NCBI GenBank assembly: GCA_026770585.1
Contig: MU647959.1
Span: 21,655 to 33,805, forward strand
Reading direction: 5' to 3'
Source: Baffinella frigidus
Taxonomy: Eukaryota > Cryptophyceae > Cryptomonadales > Baffinellaceae
Length of the DNA: 12,151 nucleotides
Shown in pieces: positions 1 through 6,100 of this stretch. The translations under genes were made by a program, and so were the position numbers. A model generated the notes under the pieces. The model did no database searches, was not told where the DNA came from, and saw nothing but the letters and a program-made list of their open reading frames with translations. How positions within the stretch are numbered: position 1 is the stretch's first letter; every line of letters starts with the position of its first letter.

Positions 1-99
1 GGACCGTTCTGCTTTAGTACCACGAAACTAAATGGACCGTTCTGCTTTAGTACCACGAAACTAAATGGACCGTTCTGCTTTAGTACCACGAAACTGAAT
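1..99. repeat. 33-bp tandem repeat, three copies
   Basis: Units 1-33, 34-66 and 67-99 are nearly identical; the third differs at one base. The unit ends ACTAAAT or ACTGAAT. A fourth, partial unit runs into exon 4 at 100-106. Related single units occur at 1591-1618 and 2060-2092 inside the exon-3 repeats. On the minus strand each unit ends TACTAAAGCAG, resembling a branch site plus acceptor. Confidence 0.95.
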
Positions 100-103
100 G
101 GAC

Positions 104-136
104 CGTTATGTTGTCCGTTACACAATGCACCATCAC
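104..136 (-). CDS. TACO1: Exon 4 of the YebC/TACO1-like gene (3' border uncertain)
   Basis: After a CTCTCTCCCGCAG acceptor (AG at 138-137) the frame reads VMVHCVTDN, then IT. Joined to exon 3 this gives [15 protein letters not shown], which aligns without gaps to the family pattern GPGGVA-VIVECLTDN. The usual NRT after TDN is missing or altered: the frame goes ITVHSVSWY then a stop. Either the exon ends near 104 (ACG/GTCCAT) or the copy is damaged. The 33-bp tandem array starts directly after it. The acceptor lies about 20 nt from the end of the fold-back 157-438. Confidence 0.6.
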
Positions 137-3100
137 CTGCGGGAGAGAGGTTGTCGCATATCCCTTAAGTGACCAGGCCTCCAAATTTGGGGGCCCGAGG
201 TCCTAGGCTGGTCCTAGGGCCCTACGGTAGGGCGTATGCGCCTACTGGCCACTTACGGGATACGTATACGTTTGTACATACATATACGTATATGTGTGTA
301 TATGTGTGTACACGTATATTTATGACCATACATATCCCTTAAGTGGCGAGTAGGCGCATACGCCCTACGGTAGGGCCCTAGGACCTGCCTAGGGCGAGTT
401 AGGGCGATTAATCGCCCGTCCGCCACTTAATGGATATGTGTACGACCAAGAACCCATAAGCAGAACAACCTCCCATGAGTTACACACCAAACCATAACCT
501 GAGGGGGACCACACAGGGCTGCCCTGGAGGAGGGGGTATTCAAAAGTCAATTTTTCAAGGGAAAACTATATTCAAAAGTCAATTTTCAAGAGGAAACGGC
601 TCCAGGAACGCGCCTGGAATACCCCGCCCAAGAGCCTGGGAGACCCTCTTATCCGGGGAAACCCATTTTTTCATTTCCTGGCAGCAAAAATTACTACACA
701 ACTCGTTCTTACTAGTAATATTAAAGCATTTGTGTAGTAATTTTCGTTGCCAGGAAATGAAAGGAGAATAGGTTTCCCCTTATAAAATCTCCTTAGACGA
801 GGGTTTCGTCCTGTGGACCCCTTTCCAACGTCATTTCTTCTATAAACCTAGCTCTGTCCCAGTAAATTTGGGCACGCCATTATTTCGCACCCCCCCCCTG
901 AATTTTCACAAGTGAATTTTGACCCCCCCCCATGAAATTTACCAGCAAAATTTCGGGGGGGGAGCGAAATAATGGGGAGCTCAAATCAAAGTGGGACAGA
1001 CCTAGTAAACCCAAAACTTTGTCCTGTAAAACTGCGTTTGCAGTATTATGGTTGTGCTTGGTTGGTGTCCGCTCTGGAACACCAAATCCGGGTTTCGTGC
1101 TTTCATGGGTATCCACGCCAGGTCATTACTGACAATTTCAGAACGCAACGTTTCGTTTTAAATGAGTGTGCGGTCCCAAGTGAGGCGCAACTCCTCGTCC
1201 TTTCCACGTCCGGACCCAATACAAAATTTCGGATCCGGGTACAAAATTTGAAATAAGACTTCTCACTGAAATTCCGAGCCACGATCTGGCGTGCCCCATA
1301 AATTCCATCATTAATAGGGTAACGTCACTGAAAACCGGGTAGTTAGGCCTACGGTATTGCCTTTGGTTGGCCGTAGGGCGCCTAGGGCCTAATGTTTCGT
1401 AGGACCCCCCCTAGGCCCCTACGGCCTCTACCATAGACCATACCGTAGGCTTAACTACCCGGTTTCCAGGACGTTGGCCTATGATCATGTGGTCGGTGAG
1501 CGAGGCGGTACTCCAGGCAGGGCCCATCCCGTCCTAGGTCACGTCAAAATGTCGGTGAATTAAATGTCCTTGTACCGAGCAATTCTTAATTAGTACCACG
1601 AATTTAAATGGACCGTTCTCCGAAGGGGGGGCGGGGCCGTACTACCGGCACCAGCATGTCAACTTAAGAGAAGTCAGTCAACCCGACTGAGGCAGAGCTA
1701 GGAGCGGGGGGCGCCCCCACTGTATGGTCGCTTAATTTCATCCGGTCAGGTATTTAAATTAAATGCTCGGGAGTTCCCCGAATATACGAAAATTACTACA
1801 CATGATCTTTCGGACACGACTCTTTTATCGGTTGTGTGGTAATTTTCGTTGTATGGGGAACTCCGCCGAGCATTTAAATAAAATACCTGACCGGATGAAA
1901 TTCAACGGCATTACCGAATCTCAGGCTACCCTGTGATTCCTACTTTTCACTATGGGTTGGGGAGTGGGGCGGTACTGAAACCCCGGCAGGACCCAACCCT
2001 TCGTAGGTCACATCAAAAAGTCGGTCAATTAAATGTCCTTGTACCGAGCAATTATTAATTGGTACCACAAAACTAAATGGACGGTTCTGTGGGGTCGGAA
2101 AATGGGGCAGTACTGAGATCCCGGCAGGACCCATCCCTTCATAGGTCGCCAGCCCCCCCGCCGCCGCCTGCCAGTTAATAGGGTGGCGTTCTGAAAATCG
2201 GTTAGTTAGGCCTACGGTATTGCATACGGTAGGCCGTGGGGCCCCTAGGACCTAACGTTTCGTAGGACCCCCCCTAGGCCCCTACGGCCTACAGTAGTCA
2301 ATGCTGTAGGCCCAACTACCCGGGTTTCAGTCCGTTACCCTACTAGAGTGCATTTCGGGGAATTGCTGGGGGAAATGGGGGGAGATTTTCACACAGCGGG
2401 CTACGACGCCAGATTCTTGGAAGGGGTCGCCAAACGTCAATTCCCCCTCAAGGCAGGGTTTTCAAAAGTCAACCAGCGTACCGTGGTACGTTCTCAATCA
2501 TTTTCACCCCCACGAACACTCTGGCGTGGTGCGAAGGGAGTGTTGGGGACTTACTGCACTCGGATCCAGAACATTTCGCCTAAGTCAACTCCCCCTGAAA
2601 ACCAGCGCCTTAAGTCAAATGCCGGCCATGGTGGCAGGGTCTATCTAAACGAAATCAGGGGAAAGTTGACTTAGGTGAGCTGGTTGACTTAGCTGAAATC
2701 TTGTGGGTCGGAGTGTACTGGGTATCCACACAGCGGGCTACAAACGGATTTCTCCATAACCCACCAGTGGATAATCCCTACGACCATGCGGTGGGTCATC
2801 CGTACTTCGTGGAATCACTGGATGGCAACCGACACCTTATCCCCACCCAAATGGGTGGGGACGTGACCCGGGCTTCCACCTGCCAAAAGGCATTTTACCC
2901 CAAAAAAACAAATCAACTTTTCTCCAAAAGTGACCAATTTATGGAGAAGAATTGTGAACTGACCGCAATTCCCGAATTCTAGACAGTCGTTCCGCGTAGC
3001 AGGGTCTAGGGTTGGCCCATTTCATAGGGTAGGCCCATTTGTTCGTAGGTCACCAACCCCCCCCCCCGCCGCCTGCGAGCGAATTTCACATATTTGCTTG

Positions 3101-6100
3101 GTAAAAAAAGGGGTAGATTTCTTGGAGAAACAGGGGGGGGAGGTGTATTGGGGAAACCGGGGAAGATTGGTTGGAGAATGGAGAATGGAGAACGATCCAC
3201 CGACTCTTGCTGAGCACCGGCCATAGCATGAAAATGTAGATGGACGCAGGGTTTGGATCCTTCCGAATCCAGCCTAAGATAGCATAAAACTTAAGATGGA
3301 CGCAAAACCAACTTTAGATGGACGCAAAACCAACTTTAGACGGACGCAAGATCCTTCCGGGTTGACGGATCGTGTCCACACCAAACGTTGCCGGTTTTGT
3401 ACCGCAAAAGAGGGAAATCAACTCCCGGTCTCCTCATTTTGAGGAGACCAGATTAACTTGAGGAAGAGCGAGAACACCTAGCCTCCGTGGGGGCGGATTT
3501 ATGGCGGCCGTGTTGGTGTCCCGCAGGCGTCGACACTCTCAAGTAATAGATGATCAGGGATAAGCTGAGCAATACGCGGTACATCACGTTCTGAGGCACC
3601 TTTTTGCTGTCTTAGGGGTGGTTTTATGCTATGGTACAGCTACATCGGAGGTAAGATGACATATTTTACACGTAAGATAGCACAAAACCGCAGGTGAAAT
3701 CACCTGCATTGCTCTCACGAGCGCGCGGTCCCACCAGCCCTCCCAAGTGGCTCAAATAGTGCCCGGGAAGGTCCTCGATTTTACCTTGGATCGGGGTCGG
3801 ATCCGACCCCGATCCAAGGTAAATCGATAATGCCCCAGAGCACTATTTGAGCCACCTCCAAGGGCTAGTGGTCAGTGATGTACTTGGGGACTAAATCCCG
3901 TCACCTATATATTATATCTCAGATTTGGATTGGCGTTGGAGCCGTTCCGTGCTTTTTAGGGCTTCGAATATCTTCGTATACGTTGTATACTTGGTGATAT
4001 ACGACTCTGGGTAGGTCCCTCGAGATTATCTTCTCTCTCGTGTGACCTCCAGAATACCGGGGTTTGTACTGCACATGAAATCCTTTAGATGGACAGACTA
4101 CGAAACGGATTGTATTGGGTGGCAGGAGTGACCTGATATTTTTCGCGCGACCCGTGATGTTTCTGAGTGGTCCCCTTTTGCTATCCACCCTGGAGGGGAC
4201 TTGCGGCCATTCCCGAATAACCCGTTATCGCAAAAGTTGACAGGATGTGTACCACTAAAATACTTATTAGACCTTTTTGTACCAGATCCATTCATCACGG
4301 TGCTACCGCCGGAAGGTAGCATCTCAAGGGGTGTTGACTTAAGAATGCTCAAAATACCCTAATGTGCCCTCCAGGGTGGATCATGCGGGTGGATTTTGTG
4401 CTACGGTAGAGCGGTTTTCGCATCTGTCGGCCACCAACCGATATGAAATTTCTGAACAAGGGCTCCAATTCCGGCCACTTTTGGCATTTTTATCACAAAA
4501 TAAAACTCTAAAACTTCAGAATCACGCCAAAAGTTGCCGGAATTGGAGCCCTTGTTCATATTTTCATGTCGGTGAGTGGCCGACAGATGAGAAAACCGCT
4601 CTACGCCTGTATCGAGGCTTAGATAGCAAACTCCACCCGCAGGATAGCAAATTTCACCCTTAAGATCGCACATAAATGTGGTGACCTGCATCGCCCGCGC
4701 AATGGCGCGATCGGTGATGTCCTTTGGGACTTTGAGCTCCCGCGCGTGATCAAGCACGTTCTTGAGGTGCGTGTTGTTGGGCGTGTTGCCCCCCTGATCC
4801 ATCGCTGCGCGCAGCTGCTTCCTGTCGAGGTACGAACGCGGTCTCACTCTCTAGTGACTTTCAACGAGGGCGTTCGCGGTCTGTAGTAATGTCCGAAGAG
4901 AAAGTTCATCTTCAGAAGAGGATTCCTCGTGAGAAGAGGATTCGTCGGAAGAAGAATGTTCTAGAATGTTCTAGGATTTTCTAGAATGTTCTAGAAGGTT
5001 CTGGAGGAATTTGGTGTTGGGCGTGTTGCCCCCCTAGTCCATCGATGCGCAGCTGCTTCCTGTTTAGGGTTTAGGGTTTAGGGTTTAGGGTCTGGGGTTT
5101 GGGGCTTGGGGTTCAGGGTTTGGGGTTTAGGGTTTAGGGTTTAAGATTTAGGGTTTAGGGTTGATTGTTTAGGGATGCCGCCATAACAGAACGTTCACCT
5201 TGAAAGCAAAGCTTTTCGAGTCAGGGGCACGACACCACAAAAAGTCGGTTCGAGGGTGAGGGTACAACGCAAGGCAGTCACCTCGGACAGTTGGCTTCGG
5301 CGTCCGCGTGACCGGTCACGCGGGCGTTCACGAGCCTGCCGGCGGGGCTGTTCCCTTGAAAGAAATGCTTTTCGAGTCAGGGGCACGACACCACAACCTA
5401 GACCATGAACCCTAAACCCCAAGCCCGGAACCCGGAACCCGAAACCCGAAACCCTGAACCGTGAACCCTAAGCCCTGAACCCTGAACCCTGAACCCTGAA
5501 CCCGAATCAAGGCGACGCTCGGGGAGATGGAGCACACAGCGGGCTACGAAGGGATTTTCGGCCCAAATCGGGCCACCTGTCCGTTACCGTATCCATAGGA
5601 ACCCCCCTATGTCCCTTCGGGTTGCCTACCGTAGGGTCCTAAGTCGAATCGCTTAGGGGTGGTTCAAAATCTCTTCGAAGTCCGCTGTGTGGCGCGGAAC
5701 TGCACCGATTTCATGTGGAAACGTTTTCAATATAAAAAACTTGGGTAATGAAATTTACTTCACATTATGGTGTTTACTAAATTAGTAATATTAAAGCAGT
5801 CGTGTAGTAATTTTCATTGAATTTTCATTAATTTAAAAATCTTTCCATGTGAGATTGAAGGACGGAGATGGTGTAATCAAAGCAACACGCTCTAACTCTG
5901 TCCCAGTAAATGTGGGCTCGCCATTATTTCGCCCCCCCAAAACTTTCTCAGGTGAATTTTGACACCTTCCCATGAAATTTACCTTCGAAATTTCGGGGGG
6001 GGCGAAATAATGTCGAGCCCAAATCCAAGTGAAACAGAGCTAAAAGCTGTGCGGTTATTCTGGATCGACTCCATCGTGGCCGCCATGGATTTCATGTGGA

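Larger units (their letters stand above)
137..2113 (-). other. Intron 3 of the YebC/TACO1-like gene, repeat-filled
   Basis: About 2.0 kb between GTACTG and CCCGCAG. It is made of two exon-3-bearing repeat copies, two family B fold-backs (157-438, 1316-1480), two family A fold-backs (640-793, 1734-1902) and a MITE with a candidate target duplication (848-1005). Position 439-640 holds only a 28-bp direct repeat. Position 1006-1315 holds no repeat or gene I recognise. Confidence 0.55.
2168..4685 (-). other. Intron 2 of the YebC/TACO1-like gene, repeat-filled
   Basis: About 2.5 kb. It contains the family B fold-back 2176-2345, nested inverted repeats 2460-2695, an exon-3 shard (3012-3072), 22-bp and 21-bp tandem motifs (3237-3360, 4621-4683), a palindromic fold-back (3737-3866), a 15-bp inverted repeat (4183-4197/4367-4381) and an 80-bp-arm fold-back (4406-4604). 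The stretches 2700-2985, 3080-3235, 3440-3690 and 3868-4180 show no recognisable gene. A minus-strand open frame at 3919-4188 is unmatched. Confidence 0.6.

Noticed and set aside
1-99. CRISPR array
   Set aside because: Units are directly adjacent with no variable spacers, in a eukaryotic, intron-bearing context.
932-1256. Plus-strand frames including a [11 protein letters not shown] stretch resembling the TDN motif of YebC
   Set aside because: Wrong strand for the gene, begins inside a MITE, and no other family residues follow; the true TDN segment fits in exon 4.
1940-2134. A separate 64-residue protein with two GPAG motifs
   Set aside because: It is exon 3 read through its donor into shard B; better explained as a duplicated exon.
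3919-4188. 89-residue minus-strand frame as a gene or extra exon
   Set aside because: Partly protein-like, but no family resemblance, no splice sites that fit the neighbouring exon phases.
4364-4663. 99-residue plus-strand frame
   Set aside because: Lies almost wholly in the 4406-4604 fold-back; translated repeat.
4401-4847. A single 148-residue minus-strand protein
   Set aside because: Only the exon-2 part matches the family; the C-terminal two thirds is intron and the fold-back arm 4526-4604.
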